A stretch of 64,000 nt of DNA from Paenibacillus qinlingensis (GCF_013204845.1 NZ_JABMKY010000014.1:1-64000), one strand, 5' to 3'. Shown: positions 24,201-33,574, numbered from the stretch's first letter. The notes: generated from the sequence alone by a model not told the origin. Translations and numbers: made by a program.

Positions 24201-26636
24201 GCTTCGCCCACCTACCCAGCCTTCAAGTAATGTGACATTCAGTGTCACCGTTGCTGGTTCAGAATCGACACGACCATCATTTACTTTATAACTAAAACTA
24301 TCCGGACCGTTATACCCCGCTGTCGGTGTATAGGTAAATCCGTTCCCATCGAGTGTTAGCGTTCCATGGGTTGGCTGGGTAACGATAATATACGTTAACT
24401 GGTTACCATCCGCATCATGCCCTCCCAGCGTTTTAATCAGCGAGGTACCAGCTTCAACGGAATAGGTTGCGCTTGTTGCCGTTGGGGCATTGTTAGCTGG
24501 AGTTACGGTAAGTGTCACCGTTGCTGGTGCAGAGTCCACACGACCATCATTTACCTTATAACTAAAACTATCTGGACCGCTATATCCTGCTGTCGGTGTA
24601 TAAGTATAACCGTTCCCATCGAGCGATAGTGTTCCATGGGTTGGCTGGGTAACGACACTATACGTTAACTGGTCGCCATCCGCATCATATCCTCCAAGCG
24701 TTCCGGTCAGCGCGGTACCAGCTTCAACGGAATAGGTTGCGCTCGTTGCCGTTGGGACCGTGTTCTCTGGGGTTACCGTCAATGTCACGGTTGCTGGTGC
24801 AGAATCTGTAGAACCGTCATTCACTTTATAACTAAAACTATCTGGACCGCTATATCCCGCTGTCGGTGTATAAGTATAACCGTTCCCATCAAGCGTTAGA
24901 GTTCCATGGGTTGGCTGAGTAACGACACTATAAGTTAATGGGTCGCCATCCGCATCATATCCTCCAAGCGTTCCGGTCAGCACATGATTAGCTTCAACAG
25001 AATAGGTTGCACTCGTTGCCGTTGGGACCGTGTTAGCTCGTGTCACGGTAAGTGTCACTGTTGCTGGTGCAGAATCTACTTGACCATCATTCACTTTATA
25101 ACTAAAACTATCCGGACCGCTATATCCTGCTGTCGGTGTATAAGTATAACCGTTCCCATCAAGCGTTAGAGTTCCATGGGTTGGCTGAGTAACGACACTA
25201 TAAGTTAAAGAATCGCCATCTCCATCATAGCCTCCCAACGTTCCTGTCAGCACATGATTAGCTTCAACGGAATATGTTGCGCTCGTTGCCGTTGGAACCG
25301 TGTTACCTAATGTTACGGTAAGTGTCACGGTTGCAGGGTCGGAATCGAGAAGTCCATCATTCGCTTTAAATGTAAAGCTGTCAGAACCTGTATAACCTGC
25401 TGTCGGTGTATAGGTGTAGCCTCCATTGGTTTGCATCACGACTGAACCATGGGTAGGTTGTGTAACAACCGTATACGTTAACGCTTGTCCCTCAGCATCC
25501 GTTGCACTCACTGTACCACTGACCGGGATGCCCACTTGCGTTGCATTGTTGCTGCCCGAAGCCACTGGTTTCGTGTTGGTTCGGATCGTCGTATCCGTTG
25601 CCGTCGTTGCAGGATTACCAAAGCTATCCGTTACATCCGCATTGACGGTAATGGTACCGTAGGCATACGATGACAAGTCCAATGGCAACGTGTAAGTACC
25701 AGTGTTAGTAACCGTTGTTGTGTAATAGCCTACTTTATTTGACGAATCTTTAACTGTAAGTGTAACGGTCCTACCGTTTCCGGCTGTTGTAGATCCAGAT
25801 ACTTGTACAGCTGATACTTCGCTAGGTGATAATTTGCCATCTCCGCCATCATCGATGCTCAGGCTAATCGTGGGAGCAGCGGTATTGCTAGTCGTTTTAT
25901 CTGTTGTAAAAGTTCCGCCCTTAGCACCAAAATTAATGGAGAACTGTCTGTTAGATACTGTACCAATATTGCCTATGACAACATTCATTGTGCTAATTGG
26001 TGCGGTATAGTTAAGAATGACTGAAGCGGTGTTCTCAAATTCTCTACCATCCAAAGAAGTACTAATTCCTGTAAATCTTGTTCTGCCACCAGTACTAGCA
26101 CTGACTGTTAATCCTGTTGGATTATTGACCGTGTAGCTGGCGAAACCACTTAATTCTACAAATTCCTTTTGCGTAGAGCTATTACCGTCAATATCAATTA
26201 CAGTCACAAAAAAGTTCTTGAGCTGGATAGAATTTCCTGAACTATGCTCGAAAAAATCGAACTTCAGGGTCAAGCTTCCAGTGCCCTCACTTGTCGTAAC
26301 GTTAGGATTCAAGCGATTATTTAGCACACCTGTATCTGGACTATCCAGAACATTGCTAGCAAGTGAGGCTCCATTCTTTTCCTCAATCGTTACCTTCGCA
26401 TCAATCTGCACACCACCCACTGTAATGACATTCGTGTACAGATACACGGCCCCTTGCGCGCCATCCGTGCCTGAAACTTTAGTTGGTGTTCCAAAGTTCA
26501 TTGCATTACTGTTAATGTCGACCACATTGGTTGTTACCGCTGCCTCTGCAGCAGGGACGAACATTCCTGCCAGAAAAATTAGTAAAACAAACAGCACTCC
26601 TAATTTTTTATAACTCCTACTTCCAACTTTAAACAT
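21252..26636 (-). CDS. Giant SLH-anchored surface protein with cadherin-like repeats
   Basis: A 1794-residue exported protein. Signal peptide at 1-35 (basic SRSYKK, then LGVLFVLLIFLAG, cut after AEA). An N-terminal beta domain follows, with DDGGDGKLSPSE (EF-hand-like) near 280. Five 90-residue Ig/cadherin-like repeats lie at about 354-804, each with YTYTPTAGYSGPDSF. Later come carboxypeptidase-regulatory-like segments (GTVTDRDTHAPIVGGKVSLYD), a Big_1/invasin-like segment (LKANPSSIVGDGHTKSTLSAVLTDKDG), a DUF11-like domain and three SLH modules at the C-terminus (GFPDGQFKPSKTLSRAE, GYDDGTFRPDIAVSREE, GYEDGSFKPNSPI). It is tethered to pyruvylated wall polymer through SLH, so a stalk-like adhesin. 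The ATG at 26636 follows GAGGAG; a longer frame starts 18 codons upstream. Confidence 0.93.
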   Translation of the reverse strand: MFKVGSRSYKKLGVLFVLLIFLAGMFVPAAEAAVTTNVVDINSNAMNFGTPTKVSGTDGAQGAVYLYTNVITVGGVQIDAKVTIEEKNGASLASNVLDSPDTGVLNNRLNPNVTTSEGTGSLTLKFDFFEHSSGNSIQLKNFFVTVIDIDGNSSTQKEFVELSGFASYTVNNPTGLTVSASTGGRTRFTGISTSLDGREFENTASVILNYTAPISTMNVVIGNIGTVSNRQFSINFGAKGGTFTTDKTTSNTAAPTISLSIDDGGDGKLSPSEVSAVQVSGSTTAGNGRTVTLTVKDSSNKVGYYTTTVTNTGTYTLPLDLSSYAYGTITVNADVTDSFGNPATTATDTTIRTNTKPVASGSNNATQVGIPVSGTVSATDAEGQALTYTVVTQPTHGSVVMQTNGGYTYTPTAGYTGSDSFTFKANDGLLDSDPATVTLTVTLGNTVPTATSATYSVEANHVLTGTLGGYDGDGDSLTYSVVTQPTHGTLTLDGNGYTYTPTAGYSGPDSFSYKVNDGQVDSAPATVTLTVTRANTVPTATSATYSVEANHVLTGTLGGYDADGDPLTYSVVTQPTHGTLTLDGNGYTYTPTAGYSGPDSFSYKVNDGSTDSAPATVTLTVTPENTVPTATSATYSVEAGTALTGTLGGYDADGDQLTYSVVTQPTHGTLSLDGNGYTYTPTAGYSGPDSFSYKVNDGRVDSAPATVTLTVTPANNAPTATSATYSVEAGTSLIKTLGGHDADGNQLTYIIVTQPTHGTLTLDGNGFTYTPTAGYNGPDSFSYKVNDGRVDSEPATVTLNVTLLEGWVGGRSVLESSSKWVVAPNSPLKLSAITALEATSVEATFDFALNDKVTLVLANPTSFNTDGYKLWEAVTYRLPSTVTSGTHNAIFVSKKNGLDLPAEPEAKLANNQFEVVSAVTIAGTVTDRDTHAPIVGGKVSLYDPTGTILKGSIDTDVNGHYQFTDVPTAHYRVVVEKDGYAARNRIIDALPTVAGQTTVTADFELVKYILKLKANPSSIVGDGHTKSTLSAVLTDKDGNPLQGVPVTFTAEFGTFIGSPIVLTDVNGKATIQYQSVKIEGILSQNIPVTATANDEAREIYAQEQIIVTFEPASISGIIATTKDGVRSIVPGTRVKVTKDFNGDGTIDFAAEAVTDENGSYSIAVPRGDVQYDIEVVKSVQIGNETKDFSFKQKVDVGAVTGNGSEVFESNKTLTGILVTQQTNGQKKTIDENNVDDQNYARQIRIKLRDPVTNTYVTVDGASSFALTNQGVFNVPGLTRDKVYELAIVYMIPDEENHGADKEIIINVLDNTGTLPTVKVSSDGELNILDELIDPYGDITNAETHALIDGAHVILYYANTPRNVTNHIVPNTQVVLPGIPGFAPNDNANPQTSKDGGQYAYMVYPTSDYYLVVTAPGYLTYTSPTISVEYTIVRHDIAMTPIPADTSSSSGSVYVKPETGKPNVIVNASITQSRQEENSTGFVKVEYKNDGTSKANNATVTLTLPEGAVVTNAAGGVVNGHIVVWNVGDLKVGDQGAFNVQVKYPAIKESEVLVKIKVAGKSADKDLLDPDTAQTSLQLLLFSTRGEHLDHTRFILGFPDGQFKPSKTLSRAELAAIIARLVNGGETNQKAQAKDVPTSHWASGYIHIVTTQGIFTGYDDGTFRPDIAVSREELAVVMTRFLKLEVSRPITPHFADAQGRWSAAAIEGLFRNALVNGYEDGSFKPNSPIIRLEAVTLINQLLFRGTLDNATPSFPDVTKQSWGFGQVEEATHSHVSTRKADGSESYVEAKADHIN
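24225..25304 (-). repeat. Four near-identical 270-bp tandem repeats inside the surface-protein gene
   Basis: An exact 270-bp period (for example GTTCCATGGG at 24361, 24631, 24901, 25171). Each encodes one 90-residue Ig-like repeat. Units at 25035-25304 and 24765-25034 are nearly identical even at silent positions, pointing to recent duplication or gene conversion. A fifth, more diverged 273-bp unit precedes them in the protein (25305-25577). Confidence 0.95.
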
Positions 26637-26955
26637 CTTTCTGAACGCTCCTCTCACTATTAAATTCAAATTTATATAAATAGATCTCAAGACCTAAAAA
26701 ACGAAAAGAAAACGATGGTGATCCTTGTCGAAGAATAGTTCTTTATAACTATACAACAATGTTTATAGGAATATCTAGAAAAATTATTTAAATGATTACG
26801 CGGGATTTCCCACTAAATATTGACTGCATGATGTCCATCTCACTGCTCAAACTAGGACAAACAACCATATTTATCAGTTTGACAGTACTTTATTTGTGCT
26901 TCTATAATAGTTCGTATACGAATTATTCGCCCACGAAATTTAATTGAAGGAATGA
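26637..26955. other. Divergent intergenic region, surface protein / marR
   Basis: A 319-bp AT-rich gap. The right half carries the marR promoter and palindromic operator (26879-26922). The left half should hold the surface-protein promoter, but I see no clean -35/-10 pair. No further gene is visible. Confidence 0.6.
26879..26922 (+). promoter_or_regulatory. marR-efflux promoter with MarR operator
   Basis: TTGACA (26879-26884), 18-bp spacer, TATAAT (26903-26908), then a perfect 12-bp palindrome TTCGTATACGAA (26911-26922) on the expected transcription start. The position just after the -10 is that of a repressor site; autoregulation is inferred. Confidence 0.8.
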
Positions 26956-27423
26956 ATGAACATGGACGATCAGCAGCAACAGCGTACACTCGAAATCATT
27001 CACTCCGCACGAGAGGTCAAACAAGCCTTTCATCAGGTGATGAGTAAAGCTTACCAGCATTTGAATATCACACCGATTCAATCATTCGTCCTTCGCAAGC
27101 TGAGTGAGAAACCTGGCATAACGCTATCGGAGTTAGCCGAATACATTCAATTGGGCAAAAGCACGACGAGCGGCATTATCGATCGCATGGTCAGAGATCA
27201 ACTGGTATCCCGCGAACAATCCAGCACAGACCGCCGGTCAGTCATCCTTAAGCTGCTAGACAAGGGCGAACTGTTGCTTCAGCGTGTCCGAGAAAACCAA
27301 GTGGAGCGTATGTCCCCGCTTTTACAAATGTCCGACGATGAAATCGACAGTTTGCTTCGTATTCATCAAAAAATTGTGCGCATCCTGAACCAAGAACTGG
27401 AGGAAGATTCTACGTATGAGTAA
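26956..27423 (+). CDS. MarR-family transcriptional repressor
   Basis: A 155-residue winged-helix protein: ITPIQSFVLRKLSEKPGITLSELAEYIQLGKSTTSGIIDRMVRDQLVSREQSSTDRRSVILKLLDKGELL carries the MarR recognition helix and the DxRS/D-R-R wing. GAAGGA lies upstream; ATG 26956 and ATG 26962 are both possible (4 or 10 nt spacing). It overlaps the efflux pump gene by 8 bp and sits behind a promoter with a perfect palindrome. Ligand unknown. Confidence 0.9.
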   Translation: MNMDDQQQQRTLEIIHSAREVKQAFHQVMSKAYQHLNITPIQSFVLRKLSEKPGITLSELAEYIQLGKSTTSGIIDRMVRDQLVSREQSSTDRRSVILKLLDKGELLLQRVRENQVERMSPLLQMSDDEIDSLLRIHQKIVRILNQELEEDSTYE

Positions 27424-28888
27424 TGCAGTTACGAACACCCTACGAAGAGGCCCGATTGTCGCATCCTTGCTGATCGCGGCGTTTGTTGCCCTATTAGCTC
27501 AAACCTTATTGAATGTTGCCTTGCCGAGCATGATGAAGGACTTAAATGTCAATGAAAACACCATTCAATGGTTGATCAATGGTTATATGCTTGTGAACGG
27601 TGTTCTCGTTCCTGTCAGCGCATTTTTAATCTCTCGCTTTACAACCCGAAACCTGTTCTTATTAGCAGCTGGGTTTTTCGCACTTGGTACGATTATTTGT
27701 GCCTTCGCTCCAGGCTTCAGCCTTCTGTTAACTGGGCGGCTCGTTCAAGCCGTGGGGGCAGGTATTCTCATGCCTCTGATGAGTATTGTATTCCTGACGA
27801 TTTTCCCCGTTGCAGAACGTGGGAAAGCCATGGGGCTTATGGGCCTTGCGATGATTTGTGCACCTGCAATCGGCCCTACGCTGTCTGGCTGGGTAGTTGA
27901 GCATCATTCTTGGCGCGTTCTGTTTTATATCATCCTGCCATTATCTTTAATTGCTTTCATCTTTGGCGCTGTTTCTATGAAAAATGTCATCAAAACATCT
28001 ACGCCTAAATTTGATGTGCTGGGTGTTATCTTCTCCACACTTGGCTTTGGCGGTTTGTTATACGGATTTAGTGATGCTGGATCTGATGGCTGGGGCAGCA
28101 CAACTGTCGTGACTTGCTTGATCGTCGGTACAATTTCCTTAATTCTGTTCGTGTGGCGGGAACTTACTGCTGAGAAGCCTCTTCTAGAGCTTCGCGTTTT
28201 CAAGTACAGCATGTTTTCCTTAACTACTGTCATTAATGTCATTATTACGATGGCGATGTTTTCTGCTATGGTCTTGCTGCCGATCTTCTTGCAAAATATC
28301 CGTGGATTCTCACCATTGGATTCTGGGCTACTACTTCTGCCGGGTGCCATTCTGATGGGCATTATGTCCCCTGTGACGGGTATTATTTTCGACAAAATCG
28401 GAGGACGCTGGCTCGCAGTCATCGGTTTGACGATTACAACGATTACAACTTACGAATTCAGTCACCTTACTGTTGATTCTACGTATTCCCATCTCATGCT
28501 GATCTACACGCTTCGAATGTTCGGGATGTCCATGCTGATGATGCCTATTCAAACAGCGGGCTTGAATCAACTGCCAAGACGTTTGAACGCGCATGGTTCG
28601 GCAATGTCCCAGACACTGCGGAATGTCGCGGGTGCGCTAGGTACAGCGTTGCTGGTTACAATTATGACGAACACAGCAACTTCTCGCGCGAAAGACCTTG
28701 TTGTATCAGGCAAAATCGATCCAAAAGACGCGGCAGCTATGGCCGACGTTACGCATCATGCCACGGTATATGGGATCAATTTCTCCTTCGAAATCGCAAC
28801 GTGGATGACGCTAATTGCGCTAGTGCTTGCCTTCTTTATCAGGAAGACTTCACCGACCGAGGAACCTACTGTTGAGAAAGTAGCGTAA
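27416..28888 (+). CDS. MFS multidrug exporter, DHA2 (EmrB/QacA, 14-TM)
   Basis: A 490-residue protein with about 14 TM segments. The family marks are LLNVALPSMMKDLNV with NTIQWLINGYMLVNGVLVP in TM1-2, GRLVQAVGAGILMPL (motif B region) and AMICAPAIGPTLSGWVVEHHSWR (antiporter motif C followed by the WRW-like SWR). It should expel lipophilic drugs in exchange for protons. Cotranscribed and overlapping with the MarR gene, which should repress it until a drug binds. Confidence 0.92.
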   Translation: MSNAVTNTLRRGPIVASLLIAAFVALLAQTLLNVALPSMMKDLNVNENTIQWLINGYMLVNGVLVPVSAFLISRFTTRNLFLLAAGFFALGTIICAFAPGFSLLLTGRLVQAVGAGILMPLMSIVFLTIFPVAERGKAMGLMGLAMICAPAIGPTLSGWVVEHHSWRVLFYIILPLSLIAFIFGAVSMKNVIKTSTPKFDVLGVIFSTLGFGGLLYGFSDAGSDGWGSTTVVTCLIVGTISLILFVWRELTAEKPLLELRVFKYSMFSLTTVINVIITMAMFSAMVLLPIFLQNIRGFSPLDSGLLLLPGAILMGIMSPVTGIIFDKIGGRWLAVIGLTITTITTYEFSHLTVDSTYSHLMLIYTLRMFGMSMLMMPIQTAGLNQLPRRLNAHGSAMSQTLRNVAGALGTALLVTIMTNTATSRAKDLVVSGKIDPKDAAAMADVTHHATVYGINFSFEIATWMTLIALVLAFFIRKTSPTEEPTVEKVA

Positions 28889-28916
28889 CGAAGCGAGGTT
28901 TCTAGCCAAATAGAAC

Positions 28917-28952
28917 GACAAAAAGGTCATCTGCGAAGATGACCTTTTTGTC
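28917..28952 (+). terminator. Terminator of marR-efflux operon
   Basis: A perfect 15-bp stem GACAAAAAGGTCATC / GATGACCTTTTTGTC with 6-nt loop. Probably also serves the convergent SLH gene. Confidence 0.9.
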
Positions 28953-28961
28953 TATGTCTGA

Positions 28962-30644
28962 TTAGTTAATGAATTGCGCGTATTGCAGCAATCTCTTCAG
29001 CATAACAACCGCTTGTGCACGGCTAGCATTTGCTGATGGAACGAATGTGCTATCCGTCATACCGGAGATAATTCCCGCTTTCACGGATTGTGAAACGGAC
29101 GTCTTCGCCCAATTACTGATTTGTGAGTTATCATTAAATTTGTTCAATAATTCCGCTTGGCCTTCAACTGTTTTACCAGCTGCGCTTAATGCTTTCGCCA
29201 CCATAACCGCCATTTGCTCACGCGTGATCGGCGCGTTAGGTTGGAAAGAACCATCTTCAAAACCGCTCACTAGCTTAGCCTCCACAGCAGCACCAACGGC
29301 ACCTGCGTACCAATCCGCCGCACCCACATCATTGAATGAGGCTGCTCCTGCATTTGACGTCAGAGCCAACGCACGTACGAGCAATGTTGCAAATTCAGCG
29401 CGAGTGATATTCGCTTCCGGAGCAAATCCTGTATCGGTTGCACCACTAACGACCAGCTTGGAAGCCAGCAATTCGATGTCCGACTTTGCCCAATGCCCTT
29501 TGATATCATCAAAGGATTTGAACGATGTAATCACGGCATAAATACTGTTTCCGTTTCTTTTGATATTCGCATCTGTTGTTCCATCCGAATTCACCGTTAA
29601 CACGGTAGGTACGAAAGAAATTTCCCCCGTAATTGGATCATACAGGACACCCGTTGCATTTTCAGGCTTAATTGTTCCTGAATACACAATTTGTCTCTCT
29701 ACGTAGACGCTGCCAAAGTTGTTCACATCGACTTTTTTATTGTTACTTTCAGCTGTAATACTGAAATCAACAGAATGCCCTAACGAGGTAGCGCCTTCTT
29801 CTGCCGCACTCTCTTGAATCTTCTTCTCAATGTCCGTCCCCATTACCGAAATATTAAGGTGAAGAATCACACTTGAACTGTCGGTACCTAGGGATTTAGC
29901 AAGGTTTGCAAGATCTAGCACGGATAGAGGAAGTAAATAAGATTCCTTACCGGAATAAATGCGGATTAGAGCATCAGGCGCACTCTTCAAGCCTTCTAAA
30001 AGTACAGAAGCTGGAATATCAATCGTTGTCTTACCGTTTGCTTCAACCGCACCGATTTTGATCGCGATAATTTGCTTGTCTTCAGTCTTACCTTGATTTT
30101 TAAGCTGCACAAACGCATCGCCTAAAAATTTGTTATCAATCGTCACGGTTGTCGTAGACTTCCCGTCAGGACCTGTCACTTTGTTCGATTTAATGGCATC
30201 GGAATGGATTTCGACATTGTTAGGAGTTACCGTGTTGCTGGCAACTGGGCCACCACCGCCTCCGCCTCCGCCAACAACGACTGGTGGCGCTTTAACAATA
30301 AATTCTTCGGTATCTACCGTATCTCCATATCCCGCAACCACTTTATATGTGCCTGCCAGTTCGCCGGTTCCCACAATGAACGAGTCGGTGAAAGTGCCAT
30401 TCGTCACCTTAGGCGTATCGAAGAAGAACACACTTCCCGTTGGACCAATCACCTTCAAGATAACTTCCGCATTCACGGATGTACCAGAAATCGTTACTGT
30501 TCCGCCTAGGGTTATCGCTGTAATTGGCGCGATGGTGACTTGTGACACTGGGTTTGCGAGTGCAGATATAGGCGCTATGGCTGTACTTGCGAGTGCTATG
30601 GATAGAGCTATCGATGAGCTCAGAATCAGCTTTAAGGGTTTCAC
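28962..30644 (-). CDS. SLH-domain cell-surface protein
   Basis: A 560-residue exported protein with signal peptide 1-30 (LILSSSIALSIALASTAIA...ALA), an Ig-like region to about 118 (TITLGG-type strands), an eight-Gly linker (VVVGGGGGGGGPV), a middle beta-rich domain and three SLH modules in the last 180 residues (DIKGHWAKSDIELL, NDVGAADWYAGAVGAAVEAKLVSGFEDGSFQPN, then ISNWAKTSVSQSVKAGIISGMTDSTFVPSANASRAQ). GTG start with GAGGAATT upstream. It follows the larger exported protein on the same strand after a 70-bp gap that contains a perfect hairpin. Likely a wall-anchored partner of that protein. Confidence 0.9.
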   Translation of the reverse strand: MKPLKLILSSSIALSIALASTAIAPISALANPVSQVTIAPITAITLGGTVTISGTSVNAEVILKVIGPTGSVFFFDTPKVTNGTFTDSFIVGTGELAGTYKVVAGYGDTVDTEEFIVKAPPVVVGGGGGGGGPVASNTVTPNNVEIHSDAIKSNKVTGPDGKSTTTVTIDNKFLGDAFVQLKNQGKTEDKQIIAIKIGAVEANGKTTIDIPASVLLEGLKSAPDALIRIYSGKESYLLPLSVLDLANLAKSLGTDSSSVILHLNISVMGTDIEKKIQESAAEEGATSLGHSVDFSITAESNNKKVDVNNFGSVYVERQIVYSGTIKPENATGVLYDPITGEISFVPTVLTVNSDGTTDANIKRNGNSIYAVITSFKSFDDIKGHWAKSDIELLASKLVVSGATDTGFAPEANITRAEFATLLVRALALTSNAGAASFNDVGAADWYAGAVGAAVEAKLVSGFEDGSFQPNAPITREQMAVMVAKALSAAGKTVEGQAELLNKFNDNSQISNWAKTSVSQSVKAGIISGMTDSTFVPSANASRAQAVVMLKRLLQYAQFIN

Positions 30645-30672
30645 TGTTTTAATTCCTCACTTTCTGTAACTG

Positions 30673-30700
30673 TTGAAACTGCCCGAGAGGGCAGTTTCAA
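30673..30700 (-). other. Perfect intercistronic hairpin between two surface-protein genes
   Basis: A 12-bp perfect stem TTGAAACTGCCC / GGGCAGTTTCAA with a 4-nt loop and no T-run on the minus strand. It fits a processing or stability element, or a weak attenuator, rather than a terminator. Confidence 0.65.
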
Positions 30701-30714
30701 TGTGGTTATATTTA

Positions 30715-33405
30715 CTATGGCAAATTAATGGGGTTACTCACATAATCAAATTCCAAATCCGAAATTTGCGTAGCCAAGTTAGCTCCAACGCTTAACGGAC
30801 TATTGCTGTATTCACTAACAATGAAAGCACGTACTGTGTAATTCGGGTTGGTCGCAAAGTCAGCTACGTTAAAGTTGGCTTTAAACGTCCCTTTTTCACC
30901 GAAAAACTCGGATTCTGCAGCAACAATACTGCTTGCCGTTTGACCATTCATTAATTGGAAAATCACGTTCAATGGACCATGTGATCGATTGCTAGCAATC
31001 TTAACTGTTGCTGTAATTCCGCTAGTTTTGTCCAGAGCAACTGGTGTTATAAAATAGGCATCTTTACTTTTAATTGCTAGCATAGTGTCATTGGTACTTC
31101 TATCATCATAACCATCCGAATATACGTACACATTGTATTCAACTCTTTCATCAAATACACCTTGATGAATCGTCAGTTTCCCTGCACTCACCGTATATTC
31201 ACTAGGTAGTAATGCTCTGGATACGTAGTAGCAATTATTAACAACTTCTTCGATTACCACTTTCTGAATCTTACTTCTCCAAGCGGCATTGTCATCGAAA
31301 GTCAGAACAGTCGGTACATCGCTGAACAAAGATCCCACTAAATTTGGCGTAACATAGGCACTAGTCGTATCGATTGTCTCTGTTTCCACAACGGTTGTAA
31401 TAACATTGCCAAATGTATCTTTGAGGTTATTTGCTGCAATTTTTATTACAAGGTTACCTTGAATAACCTTATCGAAATAGATAAATAATGAACCCTCTAG
31501 AATTGACACGCCATCATTGGCACCAAGAGCAGAGAAGGTATTACCTCCATCTGTTGAATACGTCAAAGCAGCTTTTAATTGGGAAATTGTTGTGTTTGTC
31601 GTGATACTTTGACTAAAATTCATCTCAAGTGTGTGGCTAGTTCTAAGAAAATGACCACTGTATTGCGGTTGGCTGAAACCATTTGGTGTTAATTCATCCA
31701 ATGGGATTTCATCTGTAAGGACATTGTTATTCTCATTGGTAATTGCATTCTCAGGAAAGTCAATTTTAATATACTGGTCAACAAAAGGGTTATCAAAATG
31801 AAGTACAACTTTATTATCAGTAAAAGTGACTGTGGTCGATAACGGTATTGATGTTACAACCCCATTCAGATATAGAATACTGTCCGACAATAGATTCCCC
31901 GTATACAAAGAATTGCGTTTTACATTTTTGTCGAAATTGAATGTCCAATCATGATTCAGATTATCAATCACCGAATACATGTATTGCGGCGGTGTCGTTG
32001 TCGTTACATCAATGAAATTCGTTATAATATCGTTGTTCAGATGATTACCAGCGTTATCCCATAGAACGCTAGCGGGTATTTTTATTTTATTCTGCGATCC
32101 AACGAGCGGCGTATTTAGTGTGATCACTACGGTTTTATCGACGATTGCAACCGTTCCATCAAACCAATTATAATTAGATCCATTTCTACTAAGCTGAATA
32201 TAGTTTGCTAGATTTCCAGTAGATGTTATGCCAACATTGTGCTCATAGACATTCTCATTAAAAGCCAATGTAACCACGTTACGATCCGCATTTACGCTAA
32301 AACCTTGGTACACAGGACCATCATGATCACCAACATTAATATCACCTGAGACGATATCGCTATCTACTAGGAGACCACTAATATTTTTCAGCGTATTAGC
32401 TGCAATCTTCACCTGATATTTGCCTGGCGTCAACGAATCGAAGAAATGAACGAGAAGATACGTACAACGTCCGTTATTCTCAATAGTAACGGTATCATTC
32501 GGAGCTAATGCTGTATACGTATTATACCCACCATTATCTCTTGAAATGGTTACAGCCGCTTTTAAAGCATCTGTGTTCCCCGTACTAAATGCATCCTGTG
32601 AAAGATATAACTTCAATTCTGAATTCGTTATGACATCTCCATCGTATAAGGCATTTCGCTCAAATTCGATCGGATTTGCATTCAATCGGATACATAGATC
32701 TCTTGGGTTTGTCTTTAAATTTCCACCAACAAATTGCAATGACTCTTCTGCAATTCGAATCGTTGTCTTTCCATCTATCCCCTCAGGGAAGTGGATTGTC
32801 AATGTATTCCCAGTTAATTCAACTTCATTTAAAGCAGTTAAAGGCGTGTATGAACCACGACCTATTTTATAATCGATAGTTTCATATACAAATTCCGTTA
32901 CGGATTGAACATTCCCATTGAATGTCACCGTGACATCCTTACGATCACTGCTAATCGCTGTGCTAATATAGCTTGGAGTACTTAAATCATGTGCAGCAAA
33001 TACTGTGCTGATGATATCGGAGGTCTGCCCTCCAAAAGCACCATTTTTAATTCGAATTTGGTTTTTATCTCCAACTAAATCAGAGTGTAAGTTTAAGGTT
33101 ACCGTATTCTCATTAACTGTTGCATAACAAAAATCATCAAAAAAGTAACCATCATATGTTCCTTTTAACTCGATCTTGTCCGACCAACCGTCTTCTTGTG
33201 ACACAGCCCTATTGAATTGTAGCACTACCTGTGAATTGTCATCACTGGCAATTGTGCTCACCAAGGCAAGTTCTGTCTCTACATCGGCATACGCCGTACC
33301 CGCAAAACTCGCACTAAACGGCGAAATGACCACCGCTAAAACTAGCAGAAAAGATAATAATCTTCCCCAAACTAGCTTCCTAAACCCCTGATTCTTCTTT
33401 AACAT
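30715..33405 (-). CDS. Large secreted Ig-like repeat protein without SLH
   Basis: An 896-residue exported protein with an N-terminal signal (LVWGRLLSFLLVLAVVISPF...AYA, about residues 1-40). The body holds several repeats of about 110 residues with the recurring pattern V-T-L-x-F-N-x-x-V...G-x-x-x-I-x-I (for example DRNVVTLAFNENVYEH and SHTLEMNFSQSITTN, each with a later A-N-T-L-K-N/D-hydrophobic strand). These resemble SwmB-like Ig repeats of Gram-positive surface proteins. No SLH, LPXTG or lipobox is visible, so it may be secreted or held by the SLH protein encoded downstream. No enzymatic motif seen. Confidence 0.75.
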   Translation of the reverse strand: MLKKNQGFRKLVWGRLLSFLLVLAVVISPFSASFAGTAYADVETELALVSTIASDDNSQVVLQFNRAVSQEDGWSDKIELKGTYDGYFFDDFCYATVNENTVTLNLHSDLVGDKNQIRIKNGAFGGQTSDIISTVFAAHDLSTPSYISTAISSDRKDVTVTFNGNVQSVTEFVYETIDYKIGRGSYTPLTALNEVELTGNTLTIHFPEGIDGKTTIRIAEESLQFVGGNLKTNPRDLCIRLNANPIEFERNALYDGDVITNSELKLYLSQDAFSTGNTDALKAAVTISRDNGGYNTYTALAPNDTVTIENNGRCTYLLVHFFDSLTPGKYQVKIAANTLKNISGLLVDSDIVSGDINVGDHDGPVYQGFSVNADRNVVTLAFNENVYEHNVGITSTGNLANYIQLSRNGSNYNWFDGTVAIVDKTVVITLNTPLVGSQNKIKIPASVLWDNAGNHLNNDIITNFIDVTTTTPPQYMYSVIDNLNHDWTFNFDKNVKRNSLYTGNLLSDSILYLNGVVTSIPLSTTVTFTDNKVVLHFDNPFVDQYIKIDFPENAITNENNNVLTDEIPLDELTPNGFSQPQYSGHFLRTSHTLEMNFSQSITTNTTISQLKAALTYSTDGGNTFSALGANDGVSILEGSLFIYFDKVIQGNLVIKIAANNLKDTFGNVITTVVETETIDTTSAYVTPNLVGSLFSDVPTVLTFDDNAAWRSKIQKVVIEEVVNNCYYVSRALLPSEYTVSAGKLTIHQGVFDERVEYNVYVYSDGYDDRSTNDTMLAIKSKDAYFITPVALDKTSGITATVKIASNRSHGPLNVIFQLMNGQTASSIVAAESEFFGEKGTFKANFNVADFATNPNYTVRAFIVSEYSNSPLSVGANLATQISDLEFDYVSNPINLP

Positions 33406-33519
33406 GGAACAACCTCACTCCTATCAATTTTTGTCGAAACTCTATTTCTACTGGCAATTATAGACTTTACTCCCATAAATAAAATGTAACTAAAGTTATA
33501 GTTATTAAAATAAATGTCG

Positions 33520-33547
33520 AAAAACCCATACTTATGGCAGGTATGGG
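33520..33547 (-). terminator. Terminator of kinase-regulator operon (minus strand)
   Basis: On the minus strand CCCATAC (33547-33541) and GTATGGG (33531-33525) are followed by TTTTT. Confidence 0.75.
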
Positions 33548-33574
33548 CGCTTTATTTCTATGTAGTTGGACCTA

